Assembly: GCA_012838685.1 (NCBI GenBank)
Contig: DUOU01000191.1
Span: 1 to 21,229 of the forward strand
Direction: 5' to 3'
Source: Bacteroidota bacterium
Lineage (GTDB): Bacteria; Bacteroidota; Bacteroidia; Bacteroidales; VadinHA17
Length of the DNA stretch: 21,229 nucleotides
Below, piece by piece: positions 1 through 7,033 of this stretch. A program made the translations under genes and the position numbers. Numbering within the stretch: the first letter of the stretch is position 1; each line of letters opens with the position of its first letter. The notes below the pieces were generated by a model. It saw only the letters and a list, made by a program, of their open reading frames with translations, was not told the DNA's origin and searched no databases.

Positions 1-537
1 AAGATAAACCTATTGATTGAAAACGAGATAAAAAACGCAAAAGCGGGCAAAAAAGCCTATATACACTGGAAATTGAACAACCTGACCGATAGAGAGATTA
101 TCCAGAGCCTATATGATGCGAGCTGCGCCGGTGTTAAGGTCAAACTTATTGTCAGGGGCATGTTCTCCCTGGTTCCGGGAGTTAAAGGGGTAAGCGAGAA
201 CATCAAAGCGATTGGTATTGTTGACCGTTTTCTTGAACATACCAGGTTCATGATATTCTGTAACGGAGATACCGGTAACGAGCAGGTATTCATCACATCG
301 GCGGATATCATGCCCAGAAACCTCGACCACAGAATTGAAGTTACCTGTCCTATTTTCGACAAGAACCTAAAACGCGAACTTATGGATATTTTTGAAATCC
401 AGTGGAGTGATAATGTTAAGTCTAGAATACTGGATGAAAAACAGACGAACCGTTTCGTTGAATCGAAGAAAAAACCTGTGCAATCCCAGATAGCGATATA
501 TGACTATATAAAGGAAAAAAACCTGGCGAACAAATAA
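1..537 (+). CDS. ppk1: Polyphosphate kinase PPK1, C-terminal part (5' end outside window)
   Basis: The reading frame is open from base 1, so the start lies upstream; about 178 C-terminal residues are visible. PPK1 makes polyphosphate reversibly from ATP in the cytoplasm. The visible part matches the PPK1 C-terminal catalytic domain: an A-G-x-K-A-Y-I-H-W-K-L-N-N-L stretch with following LTD, the AGVKVKLIVRG strand, then RFLEHTR (His codon at 238-240), which corresponds to the second conserved catalytic histidine of the family (H592 in E. coli numbering, from memory), and finally TSADIMPRNLDHRIE. The first TTG in frame (13) is internal, not a start. The M1 peptidase gene begins 32 bp after the stop, so cotranscription is likely. 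The family call is certain; the autophosphorylated histidine lies outside the window. Confidence 0.95.
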   Translation, partial: KINLLIENEIKNAKAGKKAYIHWKLNNLTDREIIQSLYDASCAGVKVKLIVRGMFSLVPGVKGVSENIKAIGIVDRFLEHTRFMIFCNGDTGNEQVFITSADIMPRNLDHRIEVTCPIFDKNLKRELMDIFEIQWSDNVKSRILDEKQTNRFVESKKKPVQSQIAIYDYIKEKNLANK

Positions 538-569
538 ATTTATGTGCTGATATTAATTTATTTTGGGGT

Positions 570-2483
570 ATGAAAAGATGCCTGTTGATTTTGTTGTTGT
601 TTCAATTTCTCGCGGATATAACAGTCGCCCAGATAATAAATCCCGTTGCTTTAAGTGACAGGGTAACCGGGTATAAAATTGATGCCGTTCTCGATCCATC
701 CACAAAGATAGTTTCAGGTAAAATGGAGGCATATTGGGTCAACATTTCCGATGATGAGGTTGTTGACATAATGATGCACCTCTATATGAACGCCTTTAAG
801 AGCGGGAACACAACAATGTACAAAGAGTTGGGCGGTTTGCCAGGTCAAAAAAGAGAAAACCTAGGGTGGATAGAGATTCTCTCTTTCACCGGAGAGGATG
901 GTTTGGATCTGATGCCCAATATGTCCTTTATCTCTCCTGATGACGGCAATCCTAACGATAGCACTGTTCTGAGGGTTGTTTTGCCAGCTCCCGCCAGGCC
1001 GGGAGATACGGTGAAAATCTATGTGGACTTCGATACCAAACTGCCCCTATGTACGAGAAGAACCGGCTTTAACGAAGATTTTTTCTTTGTGGCCCAATGG
1101 TTTCCAAAGTTTGGTGTATACGAACCGGCGGGTATGAGATATAGCGATGGAGCGTGGAACTGTCACCAATTCCATGCCAATTCGGAATTTTATTCCAACC
1201 ATTCCCTTTATGAGGTGAATATTACCGCTCCGTCCGAATATGTTGTAGGCTCGTGCGGGTTGCTCCTGTCGGAGACCGACGATGGGAGTTCAAAGACCGG
1301 AAGGTGGAGAGCGGAAGATATAGTCGATTTTGCGTGGACAGCGTGGCCCGGCTACGAAGTGTACAGCGATAAGTGGAACCATGTCAATATCTCTCTGTTA
1401 ATTCCGGCCAAAAGATCAAAACAGGTTGAACGGCAGTTTAATGCCGTAAAAAACGGTCTGGAGTTTTTTACTGAAAATGTGGGCCGCTATCCCTGGCCAT
1501 ATATTACCGTGGTCGACCCTCCCACAAAAGGCCAGGCATCGGGCGGGATGGAATATACAACCCTCTTTACCTCCCAATCTTCCGATTTTATGCCCGATTA
1601 TTTTTATCTGCCCGAAATGGTGACGGTACATGAATTTGGACATGCCTATTTTATGGGCATATTGGCTACAAATGAGTTTGAAGAGCCATGGATGGACGAG
1701 GGGATGAATACTTTTTTTGAGCAGCGAATAATGGATCATTATTGGGGAGAGAGAACGAGTATGATAAACCACCCGGTTTTTGGCATCTCCGATAAAATGA
1801 CCGGAAGAATCGCTTATGTCGCTTCCCCTTCCAAAAGTTTTGTTTCAAACAACGAATATTCATGGAACTATCCAAACGAAACCTACTCAATTATGTCGTA
1901 CATGAAAGCCTCGTTGTGGCTTTATTCCCTTATGGGTATCGTCGGGGAGGACACAATGAACAATATTTTCCGGGAGTACTACAACAGATGGGCTTTCAAA
2001 CACCCATGCGCGACCGATTTTATAGATGTTGTCAACGATGTGGTCAGCAAGGATCACGGAGATAAATTTGGCGAGAATATGGATTGGTTTTTTGGGCAGA
2101 CCTTGTATGGAACGGGGGTATGCGATTATGAGGTTGTGGATATCCGGAACGTGAAGTCGGTCTTGAATCCGGGTTGGATCAATTCAACAATATTCTTGTC
2201 CAACAAAGGAGATATGTGCCTTCCCGTTGAGGTGTTGGTGGGATTCGACGATGGAACGGAGGTGGTGGAGCAATGGGATGGAAAGGGAGAATATAAGGAA
2301 CTGACCTTTAGTGGCGAAAAAAAAGTTGAATGGACTAAAATAGATCCTGATTACAAAAACAGGCTTGACATTGACTTTATCAATAATTCCATGTCTCTTA
2401 AACGGGATAAAATTCCGATAAGAAGGATAACGGACAAGATTATGATGGCTATTCAATTTTTTCCTTTTTGCTTTTTAGGTTGA
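570..2483 (+). CDS. Secreted M1-family zinc metallopeptidase
   Basis: This is a 637-residue protein with a Sec signal peptide (about residues 1-20, MKRCLLILLL then FQFLADITVAQ), so it is expected in the periplasm or on the cell surface. The M1 (gluzincin aminopeptidase) signature is complete: an exopeptidase-type GGMEY at about residues 325-329, the zinc site HEFGH at 354-358, and the third zinc ligand Glu377 in WMDEG, giving HExxH-X18-E. The N-terminal part (about 25-250) fits the beta-saddle domain and the middle the thermolysin-like catalytic domain. The C-terminal part is short compared with four-domain M1 enzymes, as is usual for Bacteroidota members. No Shine-Dalgarno is visible before the ATG, which is normal for this phylum. 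It sits 32 bp after ppk1 and 22 bp before the membrane-protein gene. The peptide substrate is unknown. Confidence 0.93.
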   Translation: MKRCLLILLLFQFLADITVAQIINPVALSDRVTGYKIDAVLDPSTKIVSGKMEAYWVNISDDEVVDIMMHLYMNAFKSGNTTMYKELGGLPGQKRENLGWIEILSFTGEDGLDLMPNMSFISPDDGNPNDSTVLRVVLPAPARPGDTVKIYVDFDTKLPLCTRRTGFNEDFFFVAQWFPKFGVYEPAGMRYSDGAWNCHQFHANSEFYSNHSLYEVNITAPSEYVVGSCGLLLSETDDGSSKTGRWRAEDIVDFAWTAWPGYEVYSDKWNHVNISLLIPAKRSKQVERQFNAVKNGLEFFTENVGRYPWPYITVVDPPTKGQASGGMEYTTLFTSQSSDFMPDYFYLPEMVTVHEFGHAYFMGILATNEFEEPWMDEGMNTFFEQRIMDHYWGERTSMINHPVFGISDKMTGRIAYVASPSKSFVSNNEYSWNYPNETYSIMSYMKASLWLYSLMGIVGEDTMNNIFREYYNRWAFKHPCATDFIDVVNDVVSKDHGDKFGENMDWFFGQTLYGTGVCDYEVVDIRNVKSVLNPGWINSTIFLSNKGDMCLPVEVLVGFDDGTEVVEQWDGKGEYKELTFSGEKKVEWTKIDPDYKNRLDIDFINNSMSLKRDKIPIRRITDKIMMAIQFFPFCFLG

Positions 2484-2505
2484 ACGTGTAGATTTAATAA
2501 TAGTG

Positions 2506-3426
2506 ATGAAACGAATATTATCCGCTCTTGATTATGGCATAAAAGGAAGCCTTGGAATATGGAAGGGAGCTCTCATAATATGGTTGGCATCATTTGTTTT
2601 TATGGGATTGGTGAAAATCCCCCTGAGAGGAGCCCTCAGTGCGGGAGTTGGGTTCAGTATGGCGACAGAAAGGTTGGCGGATGGGATAGATATGGAGATT
2701 TTGGGAGATATAGGTATAGATCGGTTGGGGAGTATTCTGTTCACAACGGCCGGATCGGCAACCTTGGCCTCTCTTTTCTCTTTTCTTCTGAATATTTTTC
2801 TTTCCGGGGGAGTATTTGATTATCTGAAAGATACAACAAATAAATTTTCTTTCCCGGTTTTCTTCTCCGCTTCGGCACGCAATTTCAAGTCGTTTTTTTC
2901 AATAAAACTTTTATCGGGACTGTTATTGTCCGTTCTTCTCGTTTTTATATACCTTTTTATCGTTCTGTTCAACCTCTCCGCCTCCCTTTATATAAAGATA
3001 ATAGTTCTTGCCCTCGCCATTGTTTTGTCCCTGCTTTATATCCAGATATTGGCCGTTACGGATTATGCCAGGGCAAAGAGAGCGTTGAATCCCGGAATGA
3101 AAGGCACAAAAGCTCTGGAGATTGGGTTTAAGACAGTTTTTTCAAATATTTTGCCCTTCTTTTTGGCAACAGTTTTTGTCTCCGCCATACAATTGGTTGT
3201 GGTTATTTTTGTTATACGGGGGATAATTGGTTGGGTTCCGCGATCGGGTTCCGCTCTGTTCGCGCTTTTTGTGGCAACCCAACTGCTCTACCTTGTCAAC
3301 GTACACCTTAAAATTTGGAGGTTTGGTACCGTGACATATTTAATGCGACAGATTTCGGTCAATCCCGGTTGCCGCAAAAAAAATGTAATTCCAGAGCCCT
3401 GCACAGAAGGTGGTACAACTGAATAG
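2506..3426 (+). CDS. Polytopic integral membrane protein of unknown function
   Basis: This is a 306-residue protein, not recognised as a named family. The ATG at 2506 is preferred to the GTG one codon earlier (2503). Long hydrophobic segments lie near residues 18-36, 80-100, 135-165 (a long stretch that could hold two helices), 165-187, 212-240 and 248-268, suggesting about six transmembrane helices; the amphipathic N-terminus (MKRILSALDYGIKG) resembles that of DUF4013-like membrane proteins, but I would not assign it. It follows the M1 peptidase by 22 bp and probably shares its transcript. Oddity: the last ~22 residues, which are hydrophilic and rich in Pro, Cys and Lys, are encoded by DNA that is also the 3' end of the isomerase gene on the other strand. 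Confidence 0.8.
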   Translation: MKRILSALDYGIKGSLGIWKGALIIWLASFVFMGLVKIPLRGALSAGVGFSMATERLADGIDMEILGDIGIDRLGSILFTTAGSATLASLFSFLLNIFLSGGVFDYLKDTTNKFSFPVFFSASARNFKSFFSIKLLSGLLLSVLLVFIYLFIVLFNLSASLYIKIIVLALAIVLSLLYIQILAVTDYARAKRALNPGMKGTKALEIGFKTVFSNILPFFLATVFVSAIQLVVVIFVIRGIIGWVPRSGSALFALFVATQLLYLVNVHLKIWRFGTVTYLMRQISVNPGCRKKNVIPEPCTEGGTTE

Positions 3427-4009
3427 TCCGCTCTTGTATAATGGCGGTTTGAGTTTCGGGTATATTAAGCGGGATGTCGCAATAGTCTCTTATTTTCCCC
3501 CCGGATTGTCCCGTGATAGCGATAGTTTTTAATCCGGTGGCCCGGGCGGCGACACATGCGTTCAATATGTTCGGCGAATTTCCCGACGTGGATAACGCCA
3601 ACAAAATATCACCTTTTCTTCCATAACCAATTACCTGTTGGGCATAAACATATTCATATCCTATATCATTGGATATGGAGGTTACCAGGGCTGTATGGGA
3701 CGACAGTGATATCGCGGGCAGGGCGCGGTGGAGTTTTTTACCTATATCTGTACCCCTCTCCCCCATAATTCTGGTAAAACTGTTGATTGTCTCTTCCGGA
3801 AGCGGGCGGTCCGATTCAAAACCTTTCATAAGTTCACCCACAATATGGTCGGCGTCGGCGCTGCTGCCACCATTTCCACATATTAGAAGTTTTCCCCCCT
3901 CCTCATAACAGTTGGTCATTGCCGTTACCGCCTCTTCAAAATTGCCTTGCAGTCCCCTTAACCCTTCATTGGCGACAAAATAGCTTTCAATTATTTTATT
4001 GCGTAACAT
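3359..4009 (-). CDS. SIS-domain sugar-phosphate isomerase, GmhA-like (sedoheptulose-7-phosphate isomerase family)
   Basis: This is a 216-residue cytoplasmic protein of the GmhA branch of SIS isomerases, which convert D-sedoheptulose 7-phosphate to a D-glycero-manno-heptose 7-phosphate. Visible are the phosphate-binding GNGGSSADADH at 45-55 and STSGNS at 140-145. The four metal-site residues of GmhA appear with the family's spacing: His55 and Glu59 (four apart), Gln192 and His200 (eight apart). Compared with E. coli GmhA (about 192 residues) there is an insert at roughly 65-97, seen in other Gram-negative and Firmicute relatives annotated as generic SIS proteins, so a different sugar phosphate is possible. 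It starts 12 bp after the VOC-DUF2007 gene on the same strand. Its last 22 codons, including His200, overlap the end of the opposite-strand membrane gene. Confidence 0.88.
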   Translation of the reverse strand: MLRNKIIESYFVANEGLRGLQGNFEEAVTAMTNCYEEGGKLLICGNGGSSADADHIVGELMKGFESDRPLPEETINSFTRIMGERGTDIGKKLHRALPAISLSSHTALVTSISNDIGYEYVYAQQVIGYGRKGDILLALSTSGNSPNILNACVAARATGLKTIAITGQSGGKIRDYCDIPLNIPETQTAIIQERTIQLYHLLCRALELHFFCGNRD

Positions 4010-4021
4010 AAGCCATATTTT

Positions 4022-4687
4022 TTACTCGTTTAACTTTTTTTCGAACTCGTCGATGATCGATTTCGCTTTGTCGTAATTTTCCAACGCGACCGTCAATTTG
4101 ATCGCGCCGTATCCTCCCGGTGCGACATGCCACGGCAGGGCGGTGCCTACAATGTCATTTGTAATGTAGGAGACAATATTTTCGTTTTCAAGAAGATTTT
4201 TTACCATATTGGCACGAAAGTAGTCGCCCTCATAAACAACAACAGGCATATTATCGTCAATCTCTCTGTTGTCGTCATAATACCGCTGATCAGGCATTTT
4301 TGATGCCATAATCTCAACTCTGTTTTTGTCGGGATCCAGGATCACGCTCTCATAATAACCATCGCCCGTCCTTCTCGGCATGCTCTCAACCGGAACACCA
4401 TCATTGGCCATCTTCATTGTCATTTGATCAACAGCGTATTCCGAACCCACAGCTATGGAGAAGTGCGCCAATCCAATCTTCTCTCCGGTCGGTTCCGAAA
4501 CAATGTCGTCGCGTTTCATTATTTCCAGTCTCGCCCCCCTTTCGAATGAAAGGAAATATGAAGAGAACTGTTTTTTGGGATTCTCGTATTTTTCTGAAGC
4601 CGAACATCCAAAATACTTGATGTAGAAATCCTTAAGTCTTTCGATGTCATTTGTCCATATCGCTATATGTTCTATATGCGTATCCAT
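4022..4687 (-). CDS. VOC (glyoxalase-type) domain fused to a DUF2007 signal-transducing-like domain
   Basis: This is a 221-residue two-domain protein. Residues 1-128 are a vicinal oxygen chelate/glyoxalase domain with all four metal-ligand positions of glyoxalase I filled: His7 (IEHIAIW), Glu55 (RLEIMKR), His75 (LAHFSIAV) and Glu125 (NRVEIM). Residues about 148-218 match DUF2007, starting VVVYEGDYFRANMVKNLLE and continuing through a GGYGAIKL strand to an AKSIIDEF helix. DUF2007 is usually a small stand-alone domain whose role is unknown. The pair may be a lactoylglutathione-lyase-like or other metal-dependent lyase/isomerase with a C-terminal binding module; glutathione use is not shown. It is the first gene of a two-gene unit with the GmhA-like isomerase. 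The ATG at 4687 is supported by the early His7 ligand, which sits where the family has it. Confidence 0.88.
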   Translation of the reverse strand: MDTHIEHIAIWTNDIERLKDFYIKYFGCSASEKYENPKKQFSSYFLSFERGARLEIMKRDDIVSEPTGEKIGLAHFSIAVGSEYAVDQMTMKMANDGVPVESMPRRTGDGYYESVILDPDKNRVEIMASKMPDQRYYDDNREIDDNMPVVVYEGDYFRANMVKNLLENENIVSYITNDIVGTALPWHVAPGGYGAIKLTVALENYDKAKSIIDEFEKKLNE

Positions 4688-4737
4688 CCGTTGTAAAGCG
4701 CAAGATCGGTTTATAGTGTTATCATTTTACGAATTTA

Positions 4738-4745
4738 CAAAATTA
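4738..4745 (-). promoter_or_regulatory. Putative Bacteroidota promoter -7 box for the VOC/GmhA-like unit
   Basis: Read on the minus strand this is TAATTTTG, an exact match to the Bacteroidota -7 consensus TAnnTTTG, placed 50 bp upstream of the VOC-DUF2007 ATG. No good TTG element is visible at the -33 position, so the assignment rests on the -7 box and its placement. Confidence 0.4.
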
Positions 4746-4945
4746 TCCGTTAAAAAATGGCAGTTACCGATTATAAATCGGGACCAACACTGCCACCCAT
4801 CTGCCGACTTTTCTGTTGGAAGGCGCCGACTATCGGGATAAATGGTCGCTACTACCTATAAAAAGAGACATTTTAATGGTTTTAGTTATATGAAATATGA
4901 TCAAAAATATGAATGGATCAAAAAGGTTCTCATTCCAAGGGTGTA

Positions 4946-4957
4946 GGTATAAATACC
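4946..4957. promoter_or_regulatory. Inverted repeat upstream of the hdr-like operon (possible operator, distal)
   Basis: GGTATAAATACC has perfect 5-bp arms (GGTAT/ATACC) around AA. It lies in the 409-bp intergenic region (4688-5096), about 25 bp upstream of the putative -33 element. It shares GGTA...TACC half-sites with the dyad at 4996-5010, and the two centres are about 51.5 bp apart, close to five turns of the helix. A role as a regulator-binding site is inference. Confidence 0.35.
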
Positions 4958-4980
4958 ACGAATAAATAGGCTAAAATCGT

Positions 4981-5012
4981 CTTATTCTAATTTTTAAGGT
5001 AGCATACCTTTG
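4981..5012 (+). promoter_or_regulatory. Putative promoter of the hdr-like operon, with dyad over the -7 box
   Basis: TACCTTTG at 5005-5012 fits the Bacteroidota -7 consensus TAnnTTTG. A weak -33-like CTTA lies at 4981-4984, about 20 bp upstream. The -7 box forms one arm of a perfect dyad AAGGTA-GCA-TACCTT (4996-5010), so a protein bound there would cover the promoter. The predicted transcript would have a leader of about 80 bases before the ATG at 5097. Confidence 0.45.
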
Positions 5013-5096
5013 TATAAATTACATTTCGGGGGTTGATGCTTGTTGTTGATAGATGAATGGAGTGGGGGAGACCAAAAACCGATCAAAAAAAATTCT

Positions 5097-5807
5097 ATGT
5101 CAAATTACTATGATACCCTGATGAAAGATGTCAGGTTTGTCGAGGGGTTGAATGCCTGCATGAATTGCGGTGTTTGTACCGCGATCTGTCCGGCCGCCGC
5201 TTTCTATGATTATGATCCGCGTAAAATTGTGATAGCGGTACAGACAAAGGATGACGATGAGATAGAGAAATTGTTGAAATCCGAAACCATTTGGTACTGT
5301 GGCGAGTGTCTTTCATGCAAAACCAGGTGTCCCCGTGGAAATACTCCTGCCTACGTTATAATGGCTCTCAGGACCTTGTCCCAGCAACTCGGCTTTTTCA
5401 CCGAATCGGAAAAAGGTCGCCAGCAGTTCGCGTTAAAAAGGACTGTTGGAGACAATATTTTTGAATATGGTTACTGTGTGGCGGCTTACGCCATGAAACC
5501 GGAACTACATCCCGAACAGGGTCCGGTTTGGAAATATGTGATCGAAAATGCCCGTGATGTTTTTGAGCGGCTGGGAGGGAAATACGACGAATACGGAGGT
5601 GGACCTATGCGAAAAATTCCCGAAGATGTGAGAGATGAACTGATAAGGATTTTTGAGGTTTCAGGAGGCACCGAACTGTTCGATGATATCGAACGCCATT
5701 CAAAAGCCAAAGCAAAGGAGATGGGGCTGGAGACGGGAGATAAAGGCATAGATAATCCCTATTTTATGGAAGTTTACACAAAGGATAGCGGAGGCCACCA
5801 TTGTTGA
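5097..5807 (+). CDS. HdrC-like dicluster ferredoxin subunit (HdrC1 type)
   Basis: This is a 236-residue soluble iron-sulfur protein, first gene of the Hdr-like operon. Two classical [4Fe-4S] sites are complete: C21-xx-C24-xx-C27-xxx-C31-P and C68-xx-C71-xx-C74-xxx-C78-P, as in HdrC, which passes electrons between HdrA flavin and the HdrB active site. After the ferredoxin part there is a ~150-residue extension (about 85-236) without further cluster motifs, ending in GGHHC. Methanogen HdrC is shorter, while the HdrC1 of sulfur-oxidiser sHdr clusters is of this length (from memory). The ATG at 5097 (SNYYDTL follows) is chosen over an in-frame TTG at 5040, because the 19 extra residues are not family-like. 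HdrB1 follows after a 101-bp gap, the longest in the operon. Confidence 0.88.
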   Translation: MSNYYDTLMKDVRFVEGLNACMNCGVCTAICPAAAFYDYDPRKIVIAVQTKDDDEIEKLLKSETIWYCGECLSCKTRCPRGNTPAYVIMALRTLSQQLGFFTESEKGRQQFALKRTVGDNIFEYGYCVAAYAMKPELHPEQGPVWKYVIENARDVFERLGGKYDEYGGGPMRKIPEDVRDELIRIFEVSGGTELFDDIERHSKAKAKEMGLETGDKGIDNPYFMEVYTKDSGGHHC

Positions 5808-5817
5808 CCAATTATCG

Positions 5818-5836
5818 AAAAGAGAAAAGATCTTTT
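5818..5836 (+). other. Small hairpin/palindrome in the hdrC1-hdrB1 gap
   Basis: AAAAGA (5818-5823) can pair with TCTTTT (5831-5836) around a 7-base loop, and AAAAGATCTTTT (5825-5836) is itself a perfect 12-bp palindrome. It is the only clear structure in the 101-bp gap. A processing or pausing signal is possible, but A/T-rich palindromes of this size also arise by chance. No run of T follows the larger stem, so it is not a standard terminator. Confidence 0.25.
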
Positions 5837-5908
5837 GGCGATGGGGCTGAATATTGTTCCTTTAAGCATGGTTAGCTGTCGGGATTGAAAATTAAAAAAG
5901 TTGAACAG

Positions 5909-6976
5909 ATGAAATTGGAAGGTGAAGAGAATAAGATAAAATGGGCTGATTACCAGAAGGAAATAGCCGATGACCATTTTTTTTATGTCCGATCATGTAT
6001 ACGCCAGAGCTTATATCCCGGTTCTGAGCAGTTTTTTCTGAATCTGCTGGGCAACATCCTAAAAAAAGATATTTACGAAAATCCTTCGCACACCACATGT
6101 ACGGGTATTGGTTACCACGGAGATGTGGTGCCCTTTTCCACCATACAAACTGTGGTGGCCCGCCATTATGCCCTTATGAAAGAATCGGGCTACAAAAACA
6201 TAGCTATCTCTTGTGTTACATCTTTTGGTATATATACTGAAATCCTGGAGACGTGGAAGCATTTCCCGGAGGAGCTGGAAAAGACCAGAGAATATCTTTT
6301 TAAGGCAACGGGAAGGGAGTTTGATATTCCCGAGAATGTCTCCCACACCAGCGATATTATCTATAAGTTTAAGGATGAGATAGCCTCTATGGCAAAATAT
6401 CGTTTAGTGGACAAGGAGACCGGGGAGCCGCTGAAGGGAGTTGAGCATATTGGATGCCATTACGCGAAAATTTTCCCAAAATATGGAGTTGGTGGAGCTG
6501 AGTTTCCGCAGGTTTTATCGGGTATGATCACTACATGGGGCGGTGAGGTGGTAGATTATCCGGAACGACGCCACTGTTGCGGCTTTGGCTTCCGGCAATA
6601 TCTGGTGCAGGCAAATCGGGGTTATTCACTCTCGAACAGCATAACAAAATTTGAGTCGATGAAACCCTATAAACCCGATTTTATACTTACAAACTGTCCG
6701 GGGTGCAATATGTTCATGGATAAGTGGCAATATACCGTTAAAGAGATGAACGGCAACACTTATGGTCAGGATGGCAATGCTATACCGGTACTTACTTACG
6801 AGGAGCTGGCCGGCCTGGTTCTGGGTGTTGATCCATGGGATCTGGGACTCCAGTTTCATGCCGTGCAGTCGGAGCCCCTGTTGGATAAAATGGGAATTGA
6901 ATACAGCAAGGAAGACAAGTACAAAACCATTGACGGCAGGCAGATGGGTGTTCCTGCGAAAATTTTGAATGTTTGA
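5909..6976 (+). CDS. HdrB-like CCG-domain subunit (HdrB1 type) with only one intact CCG site
   Basis: This is a 355-residue relative of heterodisulfide reductase subunit B, in which CCG domains bind noncubane [4Fe-4S] clusters for thiol/disulfide chemistry. The C-terminal CCG domain is complete: Cys183, Cys223-Cys224 (HCCGFGF) and Cys263-PG-Cys266 (NCPGC). The N-terminal copy is degenerate: Cys30 is present, but the CC pair is Thr63-Cys64 (TTCTG) and the CxxC is C102-VTS105. It can therefore bind at most one standard noncubane cluster. The ATG at 5909 is used; an in-frame TTG at 5885 would add eight residues. The protein is longer than methanogen HdrB (about 290). HdrA begins 57 bp after its stop. 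The substrate (a disulfide, a protein-bound thiol or something else) is unknown. Confidence 0.85.
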   Translation: MKLEGEENKIKWADYQKEIADDHFFYVRSCIRQSLYPGSEQFFLNLLGNILKKDIYENPSHTTCTGIGYHGDVVPFSTIQTVVARHYALMKESGYKNIAISCVTSFGIYTEILETWKHFPEELEKTREYLFKATGREFDIPENVSHTSDIIYKFKDEIASMAKYRLVDKETGEPLKGVEHIGCHYAKIFPKYGVGGAEFPQVLSGMITTWGGEVVDYPERRHCCGFGFRQYLVQANRGYSLSNSITKFESMKPYKPDFILTNCPGCNMFMDKWQYTVKEMNGNTYGQDGNAIPVLTYEELAGLVLGVDPWDLGLQFHAVQSEPLLDKMGIEYSKEDKYKTIDGRQMGVPAKILNV

Positions 6977-7033
6977 TAGCTCCGCGAATTGTATTGAAAT
7001 TTGAAATAATCGTTAGAAAAGATATTTACCAAT

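Noticed and set aside
4644..4841. 65-codon + strand ORF over the VOC gene start
   Set aside because: It is mostly antisense to a well-supported gene and crosses its promoter; the translation has no family-like features.
4899..4924. Direct repeat GATCAAAAA (4899-4907 and 4916-4924)
   Set aside because: Nine A-rich bases repeated once in an AT-rich intergenic region are easily due to chance; no further copy or dyad supports it.
5040..5096. N-terminal extension of HdrC1 from a TTG at 5040
   Set aside because: The 19 added residues are not family-like, while ATG at 5097 starts directly before the ferredoxin domain.
5825..5836. AAAAGATCTTTT palindrome as a regulator site or terminator
   Set aside because: It is A/T-rich, short and without a following T-tract for the larger stem; kept only as a low-confidence hairpin.
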